Assembly (NCBI GenBank): GCA_009923375.1 | Contig: RFTO01000044.1 | Span: 1-7,830, forward strand | DNA from: Actinomycetota bacterium | GTDB lineage: Bacteria; Actinomycetota; Actinomycetes; S36-B12; UBA5976 | Direction of reading: 5' to 3' | Length of the DNA stretch: 7,830 nt | Shown here: in pieces, positions 1-6,989 of the stretch | How the letters are laid out: every line of letters begins with the position of its first letter | How positions within the stretch are numbered: position 1 is the first letter of the stretch | Notes under the pieces: generated by a model | The model's input: the letters and a program-made list of their open reading frames with translations, nothing else | Told to the model about the DNA's origin: nothing | Databases searched by the model: none | Made by a program: the position numbers and the translations under genes

Positions 1-1953
1 CTGCGCCCCAGCGGTGGTTGCGAATGAAAAATTATAGTTGCCACTAATTGCCGTCAAAGTAGGCGACGTGATAAAAGAATAAGTGGTTGGACTCGGGATT
101 GCTAACTTTCCGCTGATTGTTGCACCTCCGACGGCCATGAGCCAACCGGTGTTGACCTTTTCAGCTGCCTGCGACTCGACAGCGATCAATCCCGCAGCAG
201 TCTCTGCTTTGTCACTGCTATAAATCATCGCCACCGATCCAATCGGCGCTGACTCGTGACTGGCCGCCACATCTGTGGCGATGGGATCGTCAGTCCCGAA
301 CTGATAGACGCGGGCACATGGCCCCCGCGGACTTACATCGGTTGGTGCTACGCGCACTTGTGTGCTGGTGGGTTCCATCACCTCGGCGCTCGGCCCGCGA
401 GCTGAGACGACGATTGTGTAATCCCCTGGCAGGGCGGCTAAACCACTGGGCGAAAGACCGTTCCAGGTGGCAGTGGTTGGCGAGTTCGCTGCAGCGCTGC
501 CGTCAATCACCGCATACGGCACCTCTGTACAAGGCGACAGCACCTGCACGCGGTAAGCGGTTGCCACACTCGCTCTGACCGCCACTGTCACGCCGATACC
601 GGCTGGCGCGGTACCCACAGCTGGCGCAGACTTATAACTCCATTGCTGCGCCGTTGTGGTCGGTTGCCACAGGATGGCTCCTTGGGCAGCACGCGCTTTG
701 CGTCGAATCTCGTTGAGATAAGCGTGCAAATACACACCAGGGCACTGCGTTCGGCCAATATCTCCGTGACCAACTAACGAGTGCGGCATATGAGCGACTT
801 CTCCGACTGCATACTTACTTGTCCCGTATAACCCGTCGCTGATCAAATCAACAGGAGCGTCGGGATCGACATGGAAAAGCCCTAGCTTCCAGCCAGTCAC
901 CGACGAAATAGCAGACACAATCGGTGCGGCAGCCGCAGCTGGAAGCTTGGTGTGTTGGAAGTCACCCAACACAGCGACAGCGAAAGTGCCGACATTAAAA
1001 CCAGCAGTATGCGCGCCGATTACAGGCTGGTCGATTCCACCGGCGCGACCTTCATAGATGTTTCCAAATCGGTCGACGACGTAGTTGTAACCCATGTCGC
1101 TGATGTCCAGGCCTTTGGTGTCGTAGGCGTACACGGCCCGAACTTGTGCTGGCGCTTGCTCCTGTGTGTAGTCGCTGGCGGTGACGGTGTGGTGTACGAA
1201 AGCCATTTTGATGGTGTCGCTGTAACTCGCCGGCGCACTTCTCCACGACTCGTCAGCGCCCCATCCTGAGCGAGGGATGATCCGCGGCTGCGTTAAGCCG
1301 CTCAATGCGGTTACGGGTCGAGCTAGCGCTCCAGCGGCGCTCGAGGTGTTCTGCCCATCCGCGGTGAAGGAGTGTGGTGCCACGGCGAGTGCGTCGGCAG
1401 CGGATGCTCGCCCGTCGATCAACATAAGTTTCATATCTCGGATGTCCGCACCGACGCGGGTGAGAACCCTGACCTGCACGCCGTCGGCATGACCGGAGGT
1501 GAGGAGCGGCTCGGTGCCTTGGCGGCTGCGAGCGGCAGCTGACTCAGGTGAGCTCGCATCCGCCACTTCCTCGCGTGCCGCCAATTGATGCCATGGGGTC
1601 CAGCCATCCACATCGTGCACTCGGATACGGACACCCACCTTCGCGCTTATCGAACCGCGCCAAGTCACGGCGGCGAGCCCGAACTCGGCAACGCCAGTGC
1701 GATGCATGGAGATCGTGCGGCGGTTGTGTGACACCTGCACTGAGTCTCGAGCCACCTGCAATCCGTCCACTTCCAAGCGGCGACCGCTTACCGCAAGCAC
1801 CTGCGTTGGCGCCAACGGCACGGTGATCGAGTTCATCGACGGATCGATCGGGTGGAAAGGACTGCCAGCGAAGGCACTCGCCCGAATGGCAGGCGCAGCA
1901 AGGCATCCGCAGATGAGGGCCGCGACGATGGCCGCGCGGGGAAGGCGGTACAC
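1..1953 (-). CDS. Secreted PGRP-fold N-acetylmuramoyl-L-alanine amidase, 3' end beyond the window
   Basis: A reading frame open for 651 codons from a GTG at 1953 to the left edge, so the C-terminus is missing. The family cleaves the bond between N-acetylmuramic acid and L-alanine of peptidoglycan stem peptides, outside the membrane. Residues 1-29 form a signal peptide (basic MYRLPR, hydrophobic core, Ala-rich ASAFA cleavage region). Residues about 30-200 resemble the beta-rich N-terminal region of actinobacterial PGRP proteins, with a GWTPW motif near 117-121 and ADGVQVRV. The amidase domain spans about 224-415, beginning with IIPRSGWGADES. Zinc ligands of the T7 lysozyme type are all present: H254 (VHHT), H396 and C404 (GHGDIGRTQCPG); Y289 (MGYNYVV) matches the catalytic tyrosine. 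Residues about 430-530 resemble a FlgD Ig-like domain (TWNGLSPSG, then PGDYTIVVSA). From about 546 there is weak similarity to cell-wall-binding repeat 2. An intact enzyme is likely; the tail calls are tentative. Confidence 0.9.
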   Translation of the reverse strand, partial: MYRLPRAAIVAALICGCLAAPAIRASAFAGSPFHPIDPSMNSITVPLAPTQVLAVSGRRLEVDGLQVARDSVQVSHNRRTISMHRTGVAEFGLAAVTWRGSISAKVGVRIRVHDVDGWTPWHQLAAREEVADASSPESAAARSRQGTEPLLTSGHADGVQVRVLTRVGADIRDMKLMLIDGRASAADALAVAPHSFTADGQNTSSAAGALARPVTALSGLTQPRIIPRSGWGADESWRSAPASYSDTIKMAFVHHTVTASDYTQEQAPAQVRAVYAYDTKGLDISDMGYNYVVDRFGNIYEGRAGGIDQPVIGAHTAGFNVGTFAVAVLGDFQHTKLPAAAAAPIVSAISSVTGWKLGLFHVDPDAPVDLISDGLYGTSKYAVGEVAHMPHSLVGHGDIGRTQCPGVYLHAYLNEIRRKARAAQGAILWQPTTTAQQWSYKSAPAVGTAPAGIGVTVAVRASVATAYRVQVLSPCTEVPYAVIDGSAAANSPTTATWNGLSPSGLAALPGDYTIVVSARGPSAEVMEPTSTQVRVAPTDVSPRGPCARVYQFGTDDPIATDVAASHESAPIGSVAMIYSSDKAETAAGLIAVESQAAEKVNTGWLMAVGGATISGKLAIPSPTTYSFITSPTLTAISGNYNFSFATTAGAQ

Positions 1954-1962
1954 GATGTGGAC

Positions 1963-1968
1963 CCTCCT
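1963..1968 (-). promoter_or_regulatory. Ribosome binding site fixing the amidase GTG start
   Basis: Read on the minus strand, AGGAGG lies 9 nt before the GTG at 1953. No competing in-frame ATG is close, and the signal peptide begins directly at this GTG, so the site decides the start. Confidence 0.8.
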
Positions 1969-2011
1969 CGTACGGTCATGGTTCGCGCGGAACGTGGCCC
2001 GATCTCATGCC

Positions 2012-2040
2012 AAGATACCTATGCTTTCATGCCCGCACAA
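2012..2040 (-). promoter_or_regulatory. Candidate sigma-70-type promoter of the amidase gene
   Basis: On the minus strand TTGTGC (2035-2040) is followed after exactly 17 nt by TATCTT (2012-2017). The -10 matches 4 of 6 consensus bases and the -35 keeps the TTG. A transcript starting near 2005 would have a leader of about 50 nt carrying the AGGAGG site. This is a consensus match by eye only. Confidence 0.45.
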
Positions 2041-2041
2041 G

Positions 2042-2068
2042 AATCGCGCTCCACGCGCAGCAGCGATT
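2042..2068. repeat. Imperfect inverted repeat in the divergent amidase/LCP intergenic region
   Basis: AATCGCGCT at 2042-2050 pairs with AGC-A-GCGATT at 2059-2068: nine base pairs with one bulged A at 2062 and an 8-nt loop. It sits just upstream of the amidase -35 box and before the LCP gene, so it could be an operator for either direction or a leader hairpin. Two copies of TCGTACG (1968-1974 and 2080-2086) flank the region. A role is inferred from position only. Confidence 0.35.
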
Positions 2069-2082
2069 GCAATGGATAGTCG

Positions 2083-2088
2083 TACGAT
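2083..2088 (+). promoter_or_regulatory. Weak candidate -10 box for the LCP gene
   Basis: TACGAT matches TATAAT at 4 of 6 positions and lies 34 nt before the LCP start codon. There is no convincing -35 at 16-18 nt; TTGCAA at 2067-2072 is too close (10 nt). The transcription start of this gene therefore remains unclear from sequence. Confidence 0.25.
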
Positions 2089-2122
2089 GTGAATCCCCGC
2101 ACGCCCCGAGAGGACCTTTTAA

Positions 2123-3514
2123 ATGCCGAAACTGCGTGGCCCCGCGCGCGGTGGACGCATCCTCATCGCAGGCATTGGTGTTTTTGCCTTGGTGCTTACG
2201 GGTATCGGTATCGCCTACTCGCAGGTGTCCAGCATTCGCGACCGCGTCCACACTCTCGACGTGTCGGGCGATGTCGGGCACGGTTTTGGCGGAAGCCGCA
2301 ACGGCGACACAGGCCCAGTCAATCTCCTTCTCATGGGCACCGACACCCGGCAGGGCCAAAACTCCAAACTCACCGGCCTCGGCGGCAACCTCTCCGACAC
2401 CACGATTCTCGTTCACATTTACGCCGGCCGCGCAAGTGCCCTCGGCGTGAGCATCCCCCGAGACTCGATGGTGCAGATGCCCGCATGTAAGCGTGCGAAT
2501 GGCAACGGGACCCGCGAAGCCGGACTTCGGCAGTTCAATCTGGCCTACAGCATCGGCGGCCCGGGGTGCACGATTAAGACGGTTGAATCGCTCACCGGCA
2601 TTCACATCGACCACTTCGTGGTCATCAACTTCAACGGGTTCATCAAGGTCGTTGACGCTGTTGGGGGCGTCCCCATTTGTTTGGCGAATGCCATCAACGC
2701 TCCGCGCGCCAAACTGAAACTTAATGCTGGAAATCAAGTCCTCAGCGGATTCTCTGCTTTGGGCTTTGTGCGAGCGCGTGAAGGCGTCGGCGACGGATCG
2801 GACACATCGCGCATCCAACGTCAACAGGTGTTCCTCGCGTCACTTCTGCGCAAACTCACTAGCGGCGCGGTGCTTGCCAACCCAACCCGCCTTGTAGGTG
2901 TGCTCAACGCTGTGGCGGATAGTTTGACTGTTGACCCTGCGCTCGTGGATCGCAACACGATGCAGAACTTGGCGTTGAGCCTGGAAAATTTGAGTGCAAG
3001 CAAAGTGAAGTTCGTATCCACTCCGGTGCAGCCGTTCCCGACGAACAAGAACCGACTTCAATGGGTGCCAGACATTTCAGCGAAGCTGTGGAACTCGATC
3101 ATCATCGACAAACCTTGGGGTGCGCTGTCGGAGTCCAACGCGGTGGCGACGGTCCCGCCAAGCCAGGTGCGCGTGGGTCTCCTGAATGCAACGGGCATCC
3201 CAGGCTCGGCGCGCGCTGTTGCATCGAAGATGTCACTCCTGGGCTTCGATATCTCCTCGGTACGAACAAGTGACGCAGTGTTGGCCACCTCAACTCTCCG
3301 CTACGGCCCTCTGGTGGCAAAGCAAGTGAAGACCCTCGAGGTGAGCAGCGGTATCAAGGCTGTGTTGGACCCCAGCTTGAGCAACCACATCGTTTTATCA
3401 GTGGGCAAGAACGGTGTGACTGTCAAGAAGGTGTCGACCACCAAGTCGCGCAAGACCACCCGCAGTCATCCGAAATATGTGAAGGCCAGCGAGACCACCT
3501 GCGTCAAGACCTGA
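2123..3514 (+). CDS. LCP (LytR-CpsA-Psr) family glycopolymer transferase with LytR_C domain
   Basis: The 463-aa protein belongs to the enzymes that move undecaprenyl-diphosphate-linked glycopolymers onto peptidoglycan muramic acid on the outer face of the membrane. A short basic N-terminus and one membrane segment (about 12-32) give an N-in, C-out topology. The LCP domain spans about 66-240. Its expected polar residues are present: D73 and R75 in LLMGTDTR, D92 in SDTTILV, R113 and D114 in SIPRDS, R217/R219 in FVRARE, and D227, R230 and R233 in the SDTSRIQRQQ segment. A LytR_C domain follows at about 348-432 (VRVGLLNATG), then a basic tail rich in Lys, Arg, Ser and Thr. C121 and C149 could form a disulfide. 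The ATG is the first start after an in-frame TAA at 2120-2122, and AGGA at 2111-2114 lies 8 nt before it. The length is normal for the family. The polymer handled is unknown; the neighbouring glycosyltransferase, galE and ugd suggest a surface glycan. Confidence 0.93.
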   Translation: MPKLRGPARGGRILIAGIGVFALVLTGIGIAYSQVSSIRDRVHTLDVSGDVGHGFGGSRNGDTGPVNLLLMGTDTRQGQNSKLTGLGGNLSDTTILVHIYAGRASALGVSIPRDSMVQMPACKRANGNGTREAGLRQFNLAYSIGGPGCTIKTVESLTGIHIDHFVVINFNGFIKVVDAVGGVPICLANAINAPRAKLKLNAGNQVLSGFSALGFVRAREGVGDGSDTSRIQRQQVFLASLLRKLTSGAVLANPTRLVGVLNAVADSLTVDPALVDRNTMQNLALSLENLSASKVKFVSTPVQPFPTNKNRLQWVPDISAKLWNSIIIDKPWGALSESNAVATVPPSQVRVGLLNATGIPGSARAVASKMSLLGFDISSVRTSDAVLATSTLRYGPLVAKQVKTLEVSSGIKAVLDPSLSNHIVLSVGKNGVTVKKVSTTKSRKTTRSHPKYVKASETTCVKT

Positions 3515-3541
3515 TCGCTCCTGTGCCGTAAGCGCTGATCA
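3512..3541. terminator. Possible weak bidirectional hairpin between convergent LCP and glycosyltransferase genes
   Basis: The 24-bp gap between the two stop codons is flanked by TGATCGCT (3512-3519) and AGCGCTGATCA (3531-3541). These pair as TGATC/GATCA plus GCT/AGC with a 3-nt bulge and an 11-nt loop. Both stop codons lie in the stem. There is no T-tract on either strand, so intrinsic termination is doubtful. Confidence 0.2.
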
Positions 3542-4636
3542 ATCGCCGAGTGTGTCACCTTTCAAGAACCCGAGTCCCCAGCTGATATGCATCGTCATGA
3601 TGACCAACGGCAAAGCGAGCAGTGTGGCTGCAGAAAGTTTGCGGCCAATGCGGATGCTCGCCAACACAACGACAGCCACATAAGCAATAGGCACTACAAC
3701 CGCATCTGCAAGCAGTCCTGATGCTGCTGATGTCGGCAGCGACCACCCTGTGATGGAGCTGGTAAGCGCTGCGATGAGCGCTACAACCAAAGCGGGCGGG
3801 GCTAGGTAGCGCAGGGCACTGACTCGTCGGAGCGTCTGTCCATGCACTTTCATCACCAAGCGCCGCCATTGGCCGTATTGGAAATACTGTCGTGCCAGAG
3901 CACGCAAACTCGGGCGCGGTCGGTAGGTGACGACCAACTCTGGCGTAAACCACACCAACCCACCGGTTTCACGGATTCGGTGGTTCATCTCCCAATCTTG
4001 TGCGCGGGTGAAGCGGGGGTCATACCCTCCGACACGCTCCAAAGCCGACCTGCGAAATGCGCCGAGGTACACCGACTCACTCGGGCCCGCAGTTCCGCCA
4101 GTGTGATACGCCGCCGAACCGACGCCGACGGGACTCGTCATCGCTGCTGCTACGGCTTTCTCAAATGAGGTGCGCCCAACTGGCCACATGATGCCGCCGA
4201 CATTGTCGGCGCGGGTCTGCACGAGGACCTGCACTGCCGCAGCGATGTAGTTCGCCGGTAGTTCGCTGTGGGCATCAACGCGAATGACGACCTCGTTGTG
4301 ACTTGCAGCCAAGGCTGCATTCAACGCATCTGGTGTGCGACCGCTGGGGTTTGCGACGACGAGCACGCGCGAATCTGATGCTGCAAGTGCCTCCGCAACC
4401 TGCAAAGTCGCATCCTGCGATGGACCGATAGCGAGCACTACTTCGATACCCGGCGCCCACTCTTGGGTGAGGATGGCACGCACTGCGGCTTGTAGATGAT
4501 CAGCTTCGTTGAGCACCGGCACAATCACGGACACCGCAGAATTCAAGCTAGGAGCCAGACCTGCGGCGCGAGCCTGGGGATTTCGGTCGTCGAGCCCGCC
4601 CCAGCCGCCGTCTACACCTTCATCTTGATCGCTCAC
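3539..4636 (-). CDS. Membrane-associated family 2 glycosyltransferase, succinoglycan ExoA-like
   Basis: From the GTG at 4636 this is a 365-aa GT-A fold transferase that would add a sugar from a nucleotide donor to a lipid-linked or membrane acceptor. An acidic, Gly-rich extension (1-33) precedes the catalytic domain (about 34-260). This holds SVIVPVLNEADH (nucleotide-binding strand), RVDAHSE with D121 and H123 as the DxD-like metal site, the segment around GAFRRS (192-197), GGYDPRF, and QDWEMNHRI with D214 as probable base; the family more often has ED here. QYGQWR at 253-258 is typical of ExoA-like enzymes. Three hydrophobic segments follow (about 278-298, 308-328, 337-357), ending in the characteristic HISWGLGFLKG. 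The start is uncertain. The frame is open to 4903, but that would overlap galE; internal TTG or GTG codons near residues 31-37 are alternatives. No Shine-Dalgarno is seen. The sugar and acceptor cannot be read from the sequence. Confidence 0.87.
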   Translation of the reverse strand: MSDQDEGVDGGWGGLDDRNPQARAAGLAPSLNSAVSVIVPVLNEADHLQAAVRAILTQEWAPGIEVVLAIGPSQDATLQVAEALAASDSRVLVVANPSGRTPDALNAALAASHNEVVIRVDAHSELPANYIAAAVQVLVQTRADNVGGIMWPVGRTSFEKAVAAAMTSPVGVGSAAYHTGGTAGPSESVYLGAFRRSALERVGGYDPRFTRAQDWEMNHRIRETGGLVWFTPELVVTYRPRPSLRALARQYFQYGQWRRLVMKVHGQTLRRVSALRYLAPPALVVALIAALTSSITGWSLPTSAASGLLADAVVVPIAYVAVVVLASIRIGRKLSAATLLALPLVIMTMHISWGLGFLKGDTLGD

Positions 4637-4644
4637 AGGCGCAG

Positions 4645-4650
4645 ACGCTA
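4645..4650 (-). promoter_or_regulatory. Candidate -10 box for leaderless transcription of the glycosyltransferase
   Basis: On the minus strand TAGCGT (TANNNT) ends 8 nt before the GTG at 4636. No ribosome binding site lies between. Leaderless actinobacterial genes typically carry a TANNNT box about 7-10 nt before the start codon. The -35 region is poor. Confidence 0.35.
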
Positions 4651-4680
4651 TCGGTGATGCCGCTGTATTTGCGGTTTCGC

Positions 4681-4686
4681 TACCCT
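4681..4686 (+). promoter_or_regulatory. Candidate -10 box for leaderless transcription of galE-ugd
   Basis: TACCCT (TANNNT) is followed by exactly 7 nt and then the galE ATG at 4694. There is no Shine-Dalgarno at a usable distance (only GGA at 4688-4690, 3 nt from the ATG). This spacing is that of leaderless transcripts in actinobacteria. No good -35 is visible. Confidence 0.4.
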
Positions 4687-4693
4687 TGGACTC

Positions 4694-5668
4694 ATGTGGT
4701 TGGTTACCGGCGGGGCGGGTTACATCGGTGCTCATGTGGTGCGCGCACTCCAGCGCAGTGGCCGCGAGGTGGTGGTGCTTGACGACCTCAGCACCGGTAT
4801 CGCCAGCAAGCTCGGCGACACCCCGCTTGTGCGTGCATCCGTCGGCGACCGCGAAGCCTTGCGTGCCGCTTTCCGTGACTACAAAGTCGATGGAGTGCTG
4901 CATCTCGCTGCGAAAAAAGCCGTCGGCGAGTCGGTGGAGCGCCCGCTTTACTACTGGCAGGAAAACGTCTGCAATCTGCAGGTGCTACTAGAGGAGATGA
5001 CGCAGGCCGGCATCGCGCGGTTCGTCTACTCCTCAAGTGCGGCCGTCTACGGCCAGCCGGACAGCACCGACCTCATCACCGAAACCACTTTATGCCAGCC
5101 AATCAACCCTTACGGTGCAACCAAGTTGGCCGGGGAGTGGATGACCACCGCCACCGCGGCTCAATACGGCTGGTCAGCGATGTCTCTGCGCTATTTCAAT
5201 GTCGCCGGCGCTGGCGAAGCAGATCTTGCCGACCCTGGGGTCTTCAATTTGATCCCTTTGGTGTTCCGCGCCCTTGATAATCAGGTACCGCCGCAGGTGT
5301 ATGGCGATGACTACCCAACCGTTGATGGAACCTGCGTCCGCGATTACGTGCACGTCGTTGACCTCGCTGACGCGCATGTTGCCGCGTGCGAATATGTGGA
5401 GACTCACCCCGCCGCCGGCAACACAGTCTTAAACATCGGCACCGGCCGCGGCTCGAGCGTGTTGGAAGTCCTGGACACCGTGTCGGCAGCCACGGGCTTG
5501 GATGCCACTGGCGCCCGCGTGCAGCGCCGTGCCGGTGATCCAGCTCAACTGGTAGCCGCTGTGGATCGGGCACGCGAGGTGCTGGGCTGGACGAGCAGCA
5601 ACGATTTATCCGACATGGTGACCAGCGCCTGGCAAGCATGGAAATCACACAACGGAGAAACTGAATGA
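4694..5668 (+). CDS. galE: UDP-glucose 4-epimerase (GalE-type extended SDR)
   Basis: A 324-aa cytoplasmic NAD-dependent epimerase that interconverts UDP-glucose and UDP-galactose. The Rossmann motif GGAGYIG is at 6-12, with D30/D31 after strand 2 for the NAD ribose. LAAKKAVGES (71-80) is a standard GalE segment. The catalytic set is S115 in SSSAAVYG and Y140-x3-K144 in PYGATK; the 25-residue Ser-Tyr spacing equals that of E. coli GalE (S124/Y149). LRYFNVAGA, RDYVHVVDLA and RRAGDPAQLV complete the family pattern. The position matching the E. coli substrate gate Y299 appears to be L286, as in many Gram-positive GalEs, so acceptance of N-acetylated or acidic sugars cannot be excluded. The ATG directly precedes the first beta strand, so the start is secure. 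It overlaps ugd by ATGA, indicating one transcript and coupled translation. It probably supplies sugar donors to the adjacent glycosyltransferase. Confidence 0.93.
   Translation: MWLVTGGAGYIGAHVVRALQRSGREVVVLDDLSTGIASKLGDTPLVRASVGDREALRAAFRDYKVDGVLHLAAKKAVGESVERPLYYWQENVCNLQVLLEEMTQAGIARFVYSSSAAVYGQPDSTDLITETTLCQPINPYGATKLAGEWMTTATAAQYGWSAMSLRYFNVAGAGEADLADPGVFNLIPLVFRALDNQVPPQVYGDDYPTVDGTCVRDYVHVVDLADAHVAACEYVETHPAAGNTVLNIGTGRGSSVLEVLDTVSAATGLDATGARVQRRAGDPAQLVAAVDRAREVLGWTSSNDLSDMVTSAWQAWKSHNGETE
5654..5668 (+). promoter_or_regulatory. galE/ugd translational coupling junction (GGAG site plus ATGA overlap)
   Basis: GGAG at 5654-5657 lies 7 nt before the ugd ATG at 5665. The ATG overlaps the galE TGA as ATGA (5665-5668). 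Unlike galE, ugd has its own ribosome binding site, and the overlap suggests re-initiation by ribosomes ending galE. Confidence 0.75.
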
Positions 5669-6984
5669 AGCTGTCGGTGATCGGCTGCGGCTATCTCGGC
5701 GCCACACACGCCGCCTGCATGGCAGATCTGGGCCACGATGTCATCGGCATCGATGTCGATCCGGCGAAGGTGCAACTGCTCAACGATGGCGTCGTTCCGT
5801 TCTATGAGCCGGGGCTGGATGAGGTGCTCACCCGCGCCCTGGCATCGGGTCGTTTACGTTTCACCACATCATGGGATGAGGTTGCCGACTTCGCCGATGT
5901 GCACTTCCTGTGCGTAGGCACCCCGCAGAAAGCCGGTTCCTACGCCGCAGATCTTCGTTATGTCGATGGCGCCATCGCTGATCTCGCCCCGCGCCTGGTG
6001 CGACCGTCGTTGGTCATCGGCAAGTCCACCGTGCCAGTCGGCACCGCCGATCGCCTCGCCGCTTATCTCCTAGAGCACGCGCCGGCTGGGGCAGAGGTCC
6101 ACCTAGCTTGGAACCCCGAGTTCCTGCGTGAGGGATTCGCTGTGCAGGACACCGTCTCCCCCGATCGTTTGGTTTTCGGTATCGCTGCGGCAGAAGATGA
6201 GCAGACCATGCGCGCGGTATACGAGCCAGTGCTGGTGAAGAACACGCCGTTGGTGATAAGCAACCGCCCGACCGCGGAATTGGTGAAGACCGCGGCAAAC
6301 TCCTTTCTAGCCACGAAGATTTCTTTCATCAACGCGATGGCTGAGATCTGCGAGGTCGCCGGTGCTGATGTCGCGGTGCTGGCGGAGGCGATTGGCCACG
6401 ATGAGCGCATCGGTTCTAAGTTCCTGCGCGCCGGCATCGGTTTTGGCGGAGGCTGTTTGCCAAAGGACATTCGCGCATTCCAAGCCCGTGTGGGAGAGCT
6501 TGGTGTTTCGGATGCGCTGACCTTCTTGCACGACATCGATGAAATCAACCTTCGCCGCCGCGCGCATGTGGTTGACCTCGCCCGCACGATCGTCGGCGGT
6601 CGTTTCGTCGGCACCAAGGTGGCAGTCCTGGGTGCCGCTTTCAAGCCCGATAGTGACGACGTCCGCGATTCACCAGCGCTGGACATTGCGGCGAGTGTGT
6701 TCACCCAAGGTGCCGATGTGATTGTCCACGATCCGAAGGCAATCGAGAATGCCAGAGCGCGGTTCCCCAATCTGCACTACAGCGAGGATCTGGATGCTGT
6801 GGTTGCCGATGCCGATGTGGTGTTGCACCTGACGGAGTGGAAGCAATATCGCGAGCTCGACCCGGCGCGTATCGGCTCATTGGTGCGCGGCAAACACATC
6901 ATCGATGGACGGCTCGCCCTGGACCCGGCCTTGTGGCGAGCAGCTGGGTGGAATTACACCGCCCTGGGTCGACCAAACGCCTGA
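5665..6984 (+). CDS. ugd: UDP-glucose 6-dehydrogenase
   Basis: A 439-aa cytoplasmic enzyme that oxidises UDP-glucose twice with NAD to give UDP-glucuronate, a precursor of acidic surface polysaccharides. The three domains of the UDPG/MGDP dehydrogenase family are in order: an N-terminal Rossmann domain with GCGYLG at 7-12 and D30 after strand 2, a central helical domain, and a C-terminal UDP-binding domain. Visible active-site residues are T122 (GKSTVPVGT), E152 and E156 (NPEFLREG), K208 (ELVKTAANSF), the nucleophile C264 in GGGCLPKD with D268, and the FKPDSDDVRDSP segment that opens the C-terminal domain. These match T118, K204, C260 and D264 of the Streptococcus pyogenes enzyme with a constant offset of four, so it should be active. 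The length is normal. It is the second gene of the galE operon and is followed by the tandem repeat region. A related sugar-nucleotide dehydrogenase (UDP-ManNAc or GDP-mannose type) is less likely. Confidence 0.93.
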   Translation: MKLSVIGCGYLGATHAACMADLGHDVIGIDVDPAKVQLLNDGVVPFYEPGLDEVLTRALASGRLRFTTSWDEVADFADVHFLCVGTPQKAGSYAADLRYVDGAIADLAPRLVRPSLVIGKSTVPVGTADRLAAYLLEHAPAGAEVHLAWNPEFLREGFAVQDTVSPDRLVFGIAAAEDEQTMRAVYEPVLVKNTPLVISNRPTAELVKTAANSFLATKISFINAMAEICEVAGADVAVLAEAIGHDERIGSKFLRAGIGFGGGCLPKDIRAFQARVGELGVSDALTFLHDIDEINLRRRAHVVDLARTIVGGRFVGTKVAVLGAAFKPDSDDVRDSPALDIAASVFTQGADVIVHDPKAIENARARFPNLHYSEDLDAVVADADVVLHLTEWKQYRELDPARIGSLVRGKHIIDGRLALDPALWRAAGWNYTALGRPNA

Positions 6985-6989
6985 GGCTT

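Noticed and set aside
1900..1953. Lipoprotein signal in the amidase (Cys residues near 15-17)
   Set aside because: The context ICGC lacks a standard lipobox (Cys at -2) and the hydrophobic stretch before it is short. A signal peptidase I site near ASAFA fits better.
2027..2824. Long minus-strand open frame (265 codons) opposite the LCP gene
   Set aside because: The plus frame holds a complete LCP domain with its conserved residues. The antisense frame shows no motif and reflects codon bias.
4637..4903. Upstream extension of the glycosyltransferase frame (to ATGs at about 4734 and 4903)
   Set aside because: It would lie antisense over the galE start and Rossmann motif, adds no recognisable domain, and shows no ribosome binding site. 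The frame is open by chance opposite galE.
6063..6770. Minus-strand open frame (235 codons) opposite ugd
   Set aside because: It is Ser/Thr/Arg-rich with no domain, and lies wholly within the catalytic core of a well-conserved gene.
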